64,000 bases of DNA from contig NZ_KQ948765.1 of assembly GCF_001514205.1 (NCBI RefSeq), positions 652,762 through 716,761 of the forward strand, written 5' to 3'. The notes below the pieces were generated by a model, which did no database searches, was not told where the DNA came from, and saw only the letters and a list, made by a program, of their open reading frames with translations. Positions 27,203 through 34,795 of this stretch are shown here, one piece after another. This stretch comes from Streptomyces griseoruber (GTDB lineage: Bacteria > Actinomycetota > Actinomycetes > Streptomycetales > Streptomycetaceae). A program made the position numbers and the translations under genes. Within the stretch, counting starts at the first letter, position 1. Each line of letters starts with the position of its first letter.

Positions 27203-28060
27203 ATGTCCGCCACCCGGCGCCTGATCGCCGTCGTCCTGCTCGTCCCGACCCTCGCCGCCGTCGCGCTGTGGGCCTTCGCCTGGCCCGCCGCGCGCACCGC
27301 GCCCCGCGATCTGCCGCTCGGTGTGGCGGGCCCGGCCGTCGCGACGGCCCAGGTGGAGAAGGAACTCGCCCGGCACGAGGGCGCCTTCGAGATCCACCGC
27401 TACCGGGACGAGGCCGCCGCCCGCGCCGCCGTCGAGGACCGGACCGTATACGGCGCGGTGGTCGTCGCCGCCCAGGGTCCCGAGCTGCTGACCGCCTCGG
27501 CCGCGAGCCCCGTCGTGGCCCAGCTGCTCCAGCAGGCGGTGGCCCGGCAGGCCGCAGCGGGGGGCACCCAAGTGACGACGGTGGACGTGGTGCCGGCCCC
27601 GTCGACCGACCCGCGCGGCGCCGCCCTGAACGCGAGTGTGCTGTCCCTGGCGCTGGCCGGTACGGCCGTCCCGGTCGGGCTGGTCGCGGCGGCCGTGGCG
27701 GACAGCTGGCTGGGCGTGCTGAGCGGCGACTGGTGGGCGGAGGCCTCGGTGTTCGGGCTGCCGACGCTCGCGGTGGCCGCGGCGGTGGCCGGCTGCGCGG
27801 CCCTGGTCGGCCCGGCGGGTATCGGCGCCGTGTCGTTCCTGGTGATGTTCCTCGGGAACCCGTTCTCCGGGGCGGCCTCGGCCCCGCGGATGCTGCCCGA
27901 GCCGGTCGGGACGATCGGCCAGTGGCTGCCGCCGGGCGCGGGCACCACCCTGCTGCGCTCGGTGTCGTTCTTCGACGGCGCGGCGGCGGCCGGCCCCGCC
28001 CTCACCCTGGCGGGATGGGCCGCCTTCGGTCTCGGCGCGGTGGTGCCGGGTGGTGCGCGG
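27203..28060 (+). pseudogene. damaged membrane protein gene (ABC-2/DUF3533-like)
   Basis: From ATG 27203, MSATRRLIAVVLLVPTLAAVAL forms a membrane anchor. A soluble region (VEKELARHEGAFEIHRYRDE) and a hydrophobic C-terminal third with PEPVGTIGQWLPPGAG follow, an arrangement seen in ABC-2-like YhgE/DUF3533 membrane proteins. Two faults are visible. The central hydrophobic block is short (LALAGTAVPVGLVAAAVADSWLG, where I would expect several helices). After about 28045 the frame has no stop of its own and runs on across the antitoxin and clpP genes. An internal deletion plus a 3' frameshift is the simplest reading. Confidence 0.5.
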
Positions 28061-28072
28061 CCTTCGCCGTGT

Positions 28073-28375
28073 CTACGACGGGTTCGGCCCCCGGTGTTCC
28101 GCGGCCGCCCCGCCCCGGTGCTCCGCCGCGATGCCGAACCGGTGCCGTTCGCGGGGAGCGGAACCGACCTCGTGCACGGCGGCGACCGAGCTGATCACCT
28201 GCTCCTCCTCGGGCCGGTCCAGTTCGTCGAGTCGCTCCAGGTCGGCGGCGGAGACCAGGGCGACGAGGGGCTTGCCGTGCCGTGTCACGACGACGCGCTC
28301 ACCGCCGTACACCACCCGGTTGATCAGGTCGGCGAGTTCAGCCCTGGCTTGCGTCACCGGAATCTCGTAGGCCAT
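28073..28375 (-). CDS. Phd/YefM-family antitoxin without adjacent toxin
   Basis: A 100-residue protein beginning MAYEIPVTQARAELADLINRVVYGGERVVVTRHGKPLVALVS, the complete Phd/YefM dimerisation and DNA-binding domain. The C-terminal half (RERHRFGIAAEHRGG ...) is charged and disordered-looking, where a toxin-neutralising tail would be. No toxin gene follows: downstream is the broken membrane protein gene. It may be an orphan antitoxin kept as a repressor. It is divergent from clpP with a palindrome between the genes. Confidence 0.88.
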   Translation of the reverse strand: MAYEIPVTQARAELADLINRVVYGGERVVVTRHGKPLVALVSAADLERLDELDRPEEEQVISSVAAVHEVGSAPRERHRFGIAAEHRGGAAAEHRGPNPS

Positions 28376-28401
28376 GACCCCATTCTAACGTCACGTACGT
28401 C

Positions 28402-28418
28402 CTGTACATTTTTTACAG
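28402..28418. promoter_or_regulatory. inverted repeat in the antitoxin/clpP divergent promoter
   Basis: CTGTA-N7-TACAG with a T-rich centre lies in a small AT-rich island between the divergent starts. It is a plausible operator for the Phd-type protein and would also cover the clpP promoter. Confidence 0.5.
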
Positions 28419-28448
28419 ATGCGCCAGACGCCGAAGGAGGGGTTCCCG

Positions 28449-29075
28449 ATGACCCGACCGTCCGCCCGCCATGTCCTGCCCGAGTTCACCGAACGCACGA
28501 GCTCCGGGTACCGCACGATGGATCCGTACTCGAAGCTGCTGGAGGAGCGGATCGTCTTCCTCGGGACGCCGGTCGACGACATCGCGGCGAACGACGTGAT
28601 GGCCCAGTTCATGTACCTGGAGCACAAGGACCCGGACCGGGACATCGCGCTGTACATCAACTCCCCCGGCGGTTCGTTCAGTGCGATGACCGCGCTCTAC
28701 GACACCCTCCGGTACGTCACGTGCGACGTGGAGACGACCTGCCTGGGCCAGGCCGGCTCCTCGGCGGCGGTGTTGCTGGCGGCGGGCACCCCCGGCAAGC
28801 GGTTCGCGCTGCCGGGCGCCCGGGTGGTGATCCGGCAGCCGGCGCTGCCCGAACCCATCGAGGGACAGGCCGGCGACCTGGCGATCCAGGCCGAGGAGCT
28901 GGCCCGCACCCGGGACCTGCTGGAGGAGATGCTCGTACGGCACACCGGGCGCGCCCCCGAACAGGTGACCGAGGACATCGAGCGGGACCTGATCCTGACC
29001 GCGGCTCAGGCCGTGGAGTACGGCCTGGTGGACGGGGTCGTCCCGAGCCGTCGTGACATCGCCGGGGCCAGGTGA
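28449..29075 (+). CDS. ClpP-family protein with substituted catalytic histidine
   Basis: A 208-residue ClpP fold. The strand of [12 protein letters not shown] and the nucleophile in [16 protein letters not shown] (Ser kept) are normal, and the Asp of [19 protein letters not shown] is kept. Where ClpP has RVMIHQP, this protein has RVVIRQP, so the catalytic His is Arg. GKRFALP just before it fixes the alignment. It may be a non-cleaving subunit of a mixed ClpP ring or rely on a partner. ATG 28449 has AAGGAGG upstream; ATG 28419 has no such site. A small gene follows 6 bp after the stop. Confidence 0.9.
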   Translation: MTRPSARHVLPEFTERTSSGYRTMDPYSKLLEERIVFLGTPVDDIAANDVMAQFMYLEHKDPDRDIALYINSPGGSFSAMTALYDTLRYVTCDVETTCLGQAGSSAAVLLAAGTPGKRFALPGARVVIRQPALPEPIEGQAGDLAIQAEELARTRDLLEEMLVRHTGRAPEQVTEDIERDLILTAAQAVEYGLVDGVVPSRRDIAGAR

Positions 29076-29081
29076 GCCGCG

Positions 29082-29387
29082 ATGGTTCCCGACCTGCCGC
29101 CGCTGCCCGCGCTCACCCGCGCCGAGGCCGAGCTGATCGACCGATATCTGGACGTGGTGGATCTGCTCGGGCGGATCAATCCCGCGCGCGACGGTGACAC
29201 CTACCGGGGCCTGCGGGCCGCCCAGGCGCTGGTGGCGAGGGCGGCGGAGCTGCGCGACGCGCTGACGCTGATGCACCAGCGGGGCGAGAGCGAACTGCAC
29301 GCGCCGACCCTCGCGCGGGCGCTGCGCGTCCTGGACGGGGAGCGCCGCACGGCGCGCGTCACGGTCCCTCCGCTCTCCGACAGTTGA
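29082..29387 (+). CDS. small helical protein co-transcribed with clpP
   Basis: A 101-residue protein, mostly amphipathic helix (LTRAEAELIDRYLDVVDLLGRIN, LRAAQALVARAAELRDALTLMHQRG), with no membrane segment or catalytic motif. I do not recognise a named family. It follows the ClpP-like gene after 6 bp, so it is almost certainly in its operon and might be an adaptor or regulatory subunit of that protein (inference from position). Confidence 0.65.
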   Translation: MVPDLPPLPALTRAEAELIDRYLDVVDLLGRINPARDGDTYRGLRAAQALVARAAELRDALTLMHQRGESELHAPTLARALRVLDGERRTARVTVPPLSDS

Positions 29388-29579
29388 CCGACCGCCGTCC
29401 GACCCGCCGCGCCGTCGTCGCGGCCGCGACGTCCGGGCCGGACTTGAAACGCACCAGACGGGTTACCCCCGTTCGGCGTAGCTGGGGCTCCCCTTGCGAG
29501 CGAGCGCATTGTGCCGAAGGCGCCGTTTCACGGGGCGCCACAAGGGGTAGCGGCGCAGGTCGGGAGGCCTTTTGCGGTC
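29388..29579 (+). other. non-coding stretch ahead of the NlpC/P60 promoter
   Basis: Part of the 555-bp gap between the small helical gene and the NlpC/P60 gene. I see no convincing reading frame or named RNA in this first 190 bp. A GC-rich inverted repeat around GGCGCCGTTTCACGGGGCGCC (29521-29541) could be a terminator. Confidence 0.5.
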
Positions 29580-29602
29580 TTGACACCTGATAACCCATCA
29601 GG
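29580..29602 (+). promoter_or_regulatory. promoter -35 with overlapping palindrome
   Basis: TTGACA at 29580-29585 is followed at once by CCTGAT-AACCC-ATCAGG (29586-29602), a perfect 6-bp inverted repeat that would lie between -35 and -10. It precedes the c-di-AMP riboswitch by about 100 bp, so it probably drives and regulates the NlpC/P60 transcript. Confidence 0.5.
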
Positions 29603-29696
29603 GTGTTCACCCGAACAGGTGAATGGTGAGTAACCCCACAAATAGCCGCTTCCATTGGGTATTTCGGTCAACGGTGAGTCAAGATCCGTGTCTGAC

Positions 29697-29935
29697 GACA
29701 AGTCCCCGCCACAAGCGGCGGGGCGGTCCGGGCGGACGCCGAGTCCTGCCGCTGCCCGGATTGACCCGTCGACAGGAGTGCATCGGCAGGAGTGGAGGAC
29801 CCAAGCACGACGGGTCGCCGGAACGGTCACGCCATGACCGGGCCGAGCAGCCCTTGGGGTGAAGCCGCGTCAGCGGCCGGGCACCTTTGTCAGCCCGAAT
29901 CCGACAGGTCACCCTTCACAGGCGGTTGACGAAGG
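29697..29935 (+). promoter_or_regulatory. c-di-AMP riboswitch (ydaO/yuaA type)
   Basis: The 3' core CTTGGGGTGAAGCCG ... GGGCACCTTTGTCAGCCCGAATCCGACAG matches the conserved ydaO/yuaA aptamer, including the CCCGAATCCGACAG block. A GC-rich 5' half (GTCCCCGCC ... GGCGGGGC, then GTCCGGGC ... GCCCGGAT) supplies the remaining helices. It ends just before the ATG of a cell-wall hydrolase. In Streptomyces this riboswitch class is known upstream of rpfA and other peptidoglycan hydrolases and shuts expression off when c-di-AMP is high. The exact 5' end is approximate. Confidence 0.85.
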
Positions 29936-29942
29936 GTTGCGC

Positions 29943-30416
29943 ATGACTGCGCTCAATCGTGTCCCGTCGCTCATGGCCCGGGCCGGTACGGCCTCCGCGT
30001 TCGCCATCGCCGCCGTGGGCGGCTCGATCGTGATCCCCGGGGTGGCCGCCGACGCGGCGGCCGCCACGCCGGCGACGAAGGCGCTCCAGGTCGCGGCGTC
30101 CAAGAAGGGTGCACCGTACAAGTACGGGGCCGCCGGACCGAAGAGGTTCGACTGCTCAGGTCTCACGATGTACTCGTTCAAGAAGGCGGGCAAGACCCTG
30201 CCGCGCACGGCGGCGCAGCAGTACAACAAGACGCGCCACATCTCGTCCTCCAGCCGTAAGGCCGGCGACCTGGTGTTCTTCCACTCGGGGTCGAACGTGT
30301 ACCACGTCGGGATCTACGCCGGGCACGGCAAGATCTGGCACTCGCCGAAGACCGGTAGCGTGGTGAGGCTGGAGAAGATCTGGACCAAGAGCGTCTGGTA
30401 CGGCCGGGTCCGCTAG
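29943..30416 (+). CDS. secreted NlpC/P60 (C40) peptidoglycan endopeptidase
   Basis: A 157-residue exported hydrolase. The signal peptide runs to about residue 37 (GTASAFAIAAVGGSIVIPGVAADAAAA). The C40 domain has the catalytic cysteine in RFDCSGLTMYSF and the histidine in NVYHVGIYAGHGK, with KIWHSPKTG after it. It cuts stem-peptide bonds in the wall, for growth or spore germination. Expression is expected to be set by the c-di-AMP riboswitch directly upstream. ATG 29943 follows the aptamer; the in-frame ATG 29859 is inside it and is rejected. Confidence 0.93.
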   Translation: MTALNRVPSLMARAGTASAFAIAAVGGSIVIPGVAADAAAATPATKALQVAASKKGAPYKYGAAGPKRFDCSGLTMYSFKKAGKTLPRTAAQQYNKTRHISSSSRKAGDLVFFHSGSNVYHVGIYAGHGKIWHSPKTGSVVRLEKIWTKSVWYGRVR

Positions 30417-30475
30417 GCCCCGGTCCCGGCAGAGCACCGCTTCCCGGGGTGGTGGTGGCGTCCCCTGACGCGCTC

Positions 30476-30955
30476 TCACCGCCCCGGGAGCTCGCCCGGC
30501 CGCGGGATCGCCGCGGCGCGTACCGTCGGCTCCGCCGGGACGGTCCACGGCAGCTCGACCGTGACCGTCTTGCCGCCCTCCCGCGTGGGGCGGACCCTGA
30601 GCTTGCCGCCGCGCTCGGCGGTCAGCCAGCGAATGATCACCATGCCTCGGCCGTTGTCCTGCTGGACGGCGGCCGGCAGTCGTTGGGGGAAGCGCGGGTG
30701 GCTGTCGGTGACGCCGATGCGCAGCCGCTCGTCGCGGTCGAGCACCAGGCCCACCGTGAAGGTGGGGGACTGGCCGAAGGTGTGCTGCACGGCGTTGGTG
30801 GCGAGTTCGGAGACGATCAGCCGGATGGTGTCGGCCGCCTCCGAGTCCGCGGGCAGTCCCCATTCGCCGAGCGTGTCGGCCACGAAGCCGCGGGCCGTGG
30901 AGACCGAGGCGGCTTCGCTCGGCAGAGTGACGGATGCTTCCAGATGGTCTGCCAT
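30476..30955 (-). CDS. RsbW-like ATP-binding protein (HATPase_c)
   Basis: A 159-residue single-domain GHKL ATPase, as in anti-sigma kinases: IRLIVSELATNAVQHT (N box), IGVTDSHPR (G1), NGRGMVIIRWL (G2). Proteins like this are very common in Streptomyces next to XRE and DUF397 genes. ATG 30955 (MADHLEAS) is taken because the domain begins soon after; an upstream frame to 31279 overlaps the XRE gene. It is divergent from the XRE gene. A partner sigma factor is not present here. Confidence 0.9.
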   Translation of the reverse strand: MADHLEASVTLPSEAASVSTARGFVADTLGEWGLPADSEAADTIRLIVSELATNAVQHTFGQSPTFTVGLVLDRDERLRIGVTDSHPRFPQRLPAAVQQDNGRGMVIIRWLTAERGGKLRVRPTREGGKTVTVELPWTVPAEPTVRAAAIPRPGELPGR

Positions 30956-31081
30956 GGCGACCTCGTCCCTTTCCCACGGGACCGGAGTCCGACACGCTGC
31001 GGATGGTTCGAGTACGGTCCCGGACTGGTGCTTCTTCGCCAGACTGCCATCAGCGCGCCCGTCACGGGTGGCGATCCACCA

Positions 31082-31097
31082 AGATATGCATATATCT
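31082..31097. promoter_or_regulatory. AT-rich perfect palindrome between ATPase and XRE genes
   Basis: AGATAT-GCAT-ATATCT is a striking AT-only-armed palindrome in a GC-rich genome, placed in the 213-bp divergent promoter region. It is a likely operator for the XRE protein or another regulator. Confidence 0.55.
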
Positions 31098-31168
31098 GTC
31101 GCCCAATGCGGTGAACTCTGCCACGGCGGAGCGTTTTTGGACGGCCCATAAGGAGTAAGGAGGAGCCC

Positions 31169-32029
31169 ATGCAACACGGTCCCGCGGTGCGCCGCCGGAA
31201 GCTGGGCGCCGAACTGCGCAGTCTGCGCGCCCGGGCGGGGCTCACCAGCGGCGAGGCGGCCCGGCTCGTCGGCTGGCACCAGTCCAAGGTGAGCCGTATC
31301 GAGACCGGCACCAGCGGCACGAAACCAGCCGATGTGCGGTTACTTCTCGACGTCTACGGCGTGACCGATCCGCATCTGCGGGAGCTGATGACGGCGTTGG
31401 CCGGCTCGGAGGAGAGCGGCGGCCGCGACCACTGGTGGCACGCCTACCGCGGGGTCCTGCCGGCCGCCTACCGGGACTTCATCAGCCTGGAGTCGCAGGC
31501 CGGCGCGATGCGCACCCTGGAGACGACGGTGGTCCCGGGGCTGCTCCAGACGGCCGAGTACGCCCGCGCGGTGACCCGGGCCGCGGTGGAGGGCGCGGAC
31601 GAGGACCAGTTGGACACGCTGGTGGAGGTGCGGATCGCCCGCCAGGACGTGCTGCGCCGGCAACCGCCGCTCCGGCTGAGCGCGGTGCTGGACGAGGCGG
31701 TGCTGCGGCGGGAGGTGGGCGGCCCCGAGGTGATGGAGCGCCAGCTCGTCCGGCTGATGGAGGCGGCGCGACTTCCCCAAGTGCGTTTGCAGGTACTGCC
31801 GTTCGCGGCCGGCGCCCATATCGGTGTCACCGGGCCTTTCGTCATCTTCTCATTTTCGAGCGCCCCTGATCTGGATGTTGTTGTTCTCGACCACTTGACG
31901 AGTAGCCTCTACCTCGAACGGAAAGAAGACCTCGAGGCCTACACCGAGGCCTTCAACGCCCTTCGGGCACATGCCCTTTCGCCCGGGGAATCACTGGAAT
32001 ACATCGCCGCGACAGCTGACGGCGCGTAG
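31169..32029 (+). CDS. XRE-family regulator with DUF5753 domain
   Basis: A 286-residue regulator. The helix-turn-helix is at about 10-65 (LGAELRSLRARAGLTSGEAARLVGWHQSKVSRIETG). The DUF5753 ligand or protein-interaction domain follows (ISLESQAGAMRTLETTVVPGLLQTAEYARAV, FSFSSAPDLDVVVLDHLTSSLYLE). The start ATG has AAGGAGGAG upstream. A DUF397 gene follows after 9 bp. Pairs like this form repressor and antagonist modules in Streptomyces development and antibiotic control. Confidence 0.94.
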   Translation: MQHGPAVRRRKLGAELRSLRARAGLTSGEAARLVGWHQSKVSRIETGTSGTKPADVRLLLDVYGVTDPHLRELMTALAGSEESGGRDHWWHAYRGVLPAAYRDFISLESQAGAMRTLETTVVPGLLQTAEYARAVTRAAVEGADEDQLDTLVEVRIARQDVLRRQPPLRLSAVLDEAVLRREVGGPEVMERQLVRLMEAARLPQVRLQVLPFAAGAHIGVTGPFVIFSFSSAPDLDVVVLDHLTSSLYLERKEDLEAYTEAFNALRAHALSPGESLEYIAATADGA

Positions 32030-32038
32030 GGAGGCACC

Positions 32039-32272
32039 ATGTCTGCACTGCCTCGGAACGTACCTCGCAGCACCGATCCCCACGCTCTCCCCCAGATGCG
32101 GTGGCTGCGCAGCAGCTACAGCACGGGGGCGAACAACTGCGTGGAGACGGCCCGGCCGGCCCTGGGGCCCTTCGCCGGACTGCTCGCCGTACGCGACTCC
32201 AAGGATCCGGAGGGTCCCGCCCTGCTCTTCTCCCCCGAGAGCTGGTCGGGTTTCACCGCCGCGTTCCACTGA
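32039..32272 (+). CDS. DUF397 protein
   Basis: A 77-residue protein with the DUF397 core WLRSSYSTGANNCVETA ... VRDSKDPEGPALLFSPESWSGF. It is the usual small partner of DUF5753-type XRE regulators and may bind and titrate the regulator at 31169-32029, with which it shares an operon. Confidence 0.92.
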   Translation: MSALPRNVPRSTDPHALPQMRWLRSSYSTGANNCVETARPALGPFAGLLAVRDSKDPEGPALLFSPESWSGFTAAFH

Positions 32273-32307
32273 TCAGCAGGGGCGACCCACGGCCGTGTCA
32301 CGCCGAC

Positions 32308-33435
32308 TCATGGTCGTGTCTCCCCGATGACCCGTACAGCGCGATCCAGCTCGGCCCCGGAGAGGTCGGCGCGGGCGGTCAGCCTCAGGCGTGAGATGCC
32401 GTCGGGCACGGAGGGAGGACGGAAGCAGCCCACGGCGAGCCCTGCCGACCGGCAGTCCGCCGCCCACTGCACGGCCTCCTCCGGGGAGGGCGCACGCACG
32501 GAGACGACCGCGGCGTCCGGACGTACCGCTTCCAGGCCCGCGGCCGTCAGCCGGCCGTGCAGTTCCGAAGCCACCTCACGCGCGCGTGCGGCGCGCTCGG
32601 GCTCCCGGCGCAGCAGCCGGAGCGCCGCGAGGGCCGCACCCGCCGCCGCGGGGGCGAGGCCCGTGTCGAAGATGAAGGTGCGGGCCGCGTTGACCAGATG
32701 GTCGATCACCCGCGCGGGCCCCAGCACGGCCCCGCCCTGACTGCCGAGGGACTTCGACAGCGTCACCGTCACGACGACGTCCTCGGCGCCGGCCAGCCCG
32801 ACCGCGTACGGGGCGCCCCGGCCGCCGTTCCCGAGGACGCCGAGGCCGTGCGCGTCGTCCACCACCAGACCGGCACCGTGCTCCCGGCAGGCGGCGGCCA
32901 GCCCGGCCAGCGGGGCCGCGTCGCCGTCGACCGAGAAGACCGTGTCGGAGACGGCCACCGCCGGGCCGTCGTGCGTACCGAGCGCCTTCCGTACGGCGTC
33001 GGGGTCCGCGTGCGCGACCACCTGGGTGGTCCCCCGGGCCAGTCGGCAGCCGTCGATCAGCGAGGCGTGGTTGCCCGCGTCGGAGACGATCAGCGAGCCG
33101 TGCGGGGCCAGCGCGGTGACCGCGGCGAGGTTCGCGGCGTACCCGGAGGAGAAGACGAGGGCCGCTTCGAAGCCGCAGAACTCCGCCAGCTCCCGCTCCA
33201 GCTCGGTGTGCAGTTCGGTGGTACCGGTGACCAGCCGGGAGCCGGTCGATCCGCCGCCCCAGGTCCGCGCGGCCGCCGCGGCGCCCTCCGCGACCTCCGG
33301 GTGCCGGGACAGGCCCAGGTAGTCGTTGCTCGCGAGATCGAGCAGCGGCGAGTCGGCCGGACGGGGCCGCAGCGTCCGGACGAGTCCGGCCCGGCGGCGC
33401 GCCCGCGCCTGTTCGTCGATCCAGCCGAACGCCAT
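32308..33435 (-). CDS. bioF: 8-amino-7-oxononanoate synthase
   Basis: A 375-residue PLP enzyme condensing pimeloyl-ACP/CoA with alanine, first step of the biotin ring pathway. SNDYLGLSRHPEV opens the fold, VVDDAHGLGVLG contacts PLP, and VTLSKSLGSQGGAV carries the Schiff-base lysine. It is somewhat short at the C-terminus but complete through VIGETRP. It is divergent from bioB across a 148-bp control region. Confidence 0.94.
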   Translation of the reverse strand: MAFGWIDEQARARRRAGLVRTLRPRPADSPLLDLASNDYLGLSRHPEVAEGAAAAARTWGGGSTGSRLVTGTTELHTELERELAEFCGFEAALVFSSGYAANLAAVTALAPHGSLIVSDAGNHASLIDGCRLARGTTQVVAHADPDAVRKALGTHDGPAVAVSDTVFSVDGDAAPLAGLAAACREHGAGLVVDDAHGLGVLGNGGRGAPYAVGLAGAEDVVVTVTLSKSLGSQGGAVLGPARVIDHLVNAARTFIFDTGLAPAAAGAALAALRLLRREPERAARAREVASELHGRLTAAGLEAVRPDAAVVSVRAPSPEEAVQWAADCRSAGLAVGCFRPPSVPDGISRLRLTARADLSGAELDRAVRVIGETRP

Positions 33436-33457
33436 GGCTCCTCCGGGGCTTTTGTAG

Positions 33458-33514
33458 GTAGCGGACAGACCCTAGCGTCACGGACCGCTACCCACGGTGT
33501 GGCAATACCCACAC
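33458..33514. promoter_or_regulatory. paired inverted repeats in the bioF/bioB divergent promoter
   Basis: GTAGCGG (33458-33464) pairs with CCGCTAC (33485-33491), and GTGTGG-N6-CCACAC lies at 33497-33514. Either could be the binding site of a biotin regulator acting on both directions. Confidence 0.4.
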
Positions 33515-33583
33515 GTCGATCCGGGTGTGTTGTGTGATCCCTACCTTGGCCCCGGGCGGTCCCGTAGGACAGGATCGGCTCTC

Positions 33584-34795
33584 ATGGACCTGCTGAACAC
33601 GCTGGTGGACAAGGGGCTTCGGCGCGAGCTGCCGACCCGCGAGGAGGCGCTCGCCGTCCTCGCCACTTCCGACGACGACGTGCTGGACGTGGTGGCCGCG
33701 GCCGGGAAGGTGCGCCGGCACTGGTTCGGCCGGCGGGTGAAACTCAACTATCTCGTCAACCTCAAGTCGGGCCTGTGCCCCGAGGACTGCTCGTACTGCT
33801 CCCAGCGGCTCGGCTCCACGACCGGCATCCTGAAGTACTCCTGGCTCAAGCCCGACGAGGCGTCCAGGGCCGCGGCGGCCGGGCTCGCCGGCGGGGCCAA
33901 GCGGGTCTGCCTGGTGGCGTCCGGGCGCGGTCCGACCGACCGTGACGTGGACCGGGTCTCCGAGACCATCAGGGCGATCAAGGACCAGAACGAGGGCGTC
34001 GAGGTGTGCGCCTGTCTGGGGCTGCTCTCCGACGGCCAGGCCGAGCGGCTGCGCGAGGCGGGCGCGGACGCCTACAACCACAACCTGAACACCTCCGAGG
34101 CGACCTACGGGGACATCACCACCACCCACACCTACGCCGACCGGGTGGACACCGTCTCCAAGGCGCACGCGGCGGGTCTGTCGGCCTGCTCCGGGCTGAT
34201 CGCCGGCATGGGCGAGAGCGACGAGGACCTGGTCGACGTGGTCTTCTCGCTGCGCGAGCTGGACCCGGACTCGGTGCCGGTCAACTTCCTCATCCCGGTC
34301 GAGGGCACCCCCCTGGGCAAGGAGTGGAACCTCACCCCGCAGCGCTGTCTGCGGATCCTGGCGATGGTCCGGTTCGTCTGCCCGGACGTCGAGGTGCGGA
34401 TCGCGGGCGGCCGTGAGGTCCATCTGCGCACCCAGCAGCCGCTCGCACTGCACCTGGCCAACTCGATCTTCCTCGGCGACTACCTCACCACCGAGGGCCA
34501 GGCCGGCAAGGCCGACCTGGAGATGATCGCGGACGCCGGCTTCGAGGTGGAGGGCGCGGGCGAGATCACCCTGCCGGAGCACCGCGCGACGACGGCCGGC
34601 GGCGGCTGCGGCTCGCACGCCGAGGCGGGCTGCGGGTCCCACGCGGAGGCGGGCTGCGGTTCCGTCTGCGGGTCGCACGAGGGCGGCTCGGTGTGCGGTA
34701 CGGCTGCTGCCGCCGCCCCGGCCGGTGAGCCCCGTACGGACCTGGTCGCCGTACGCCGCCGGGGCGCCGGTACCGACCTCGCGCCCAATGCCTGA
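33584..34795 (+). CDS. bioB: biotin synthase with cysteine-rich tail
   Basis: A 403-residue radical-SAM enzyme inserting sulfur into dethiobiotin. The cluster motif is [10 protein letters not shown] (about residue 65-75); YNHNLNTSE and GLIAGMGES are family signatures. The catalytic fold ends near residue 340. Beyond it is an unusual tail of repeats, [19 protein letters not shown] and a further CGS block, with about seven cysteines and three histidines in 35 residues, which could bind iron or zinc. ATG 33584 is used because the family starts [12 protein letters not shown]. The stop overlaps bioA. Confidence 0.95.
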   Translation: MDLLNTLVDKGLRRELPTREEALAVLATSDDDVLDVVAAAGKVRRHWFGRRVKLNYLVNLKSGLCPEDCSYCSQRLGSTTGILKYSWLKPDEASRAAAAGLAGGAKRVCLVASGRGPTDRDVDRVSETIRAIKDQNEGVEVCACLGLLSDGQAERLREAGADAYNHNLNTSEATYGDITTTHTYADRVDTVSKAHAAGLSACSGLIAGMGESDEDLVDVVFSLRELDPDSVPVNFLIPVEGTPLGKEWNLTPQRCLRILAMVRFVCPDVEVRIAGGREVHLRTQQPLALHLANSIFLGDYLTTEGQAGKADLEMIADAGFEVEGAGEITLPEHRATTAGGGCGSHAEAGCGSHAEAGCGSVCGSHEGGSVCGTAAAAAPAGEPRTDLVAVRRRGAGTDLAPNA

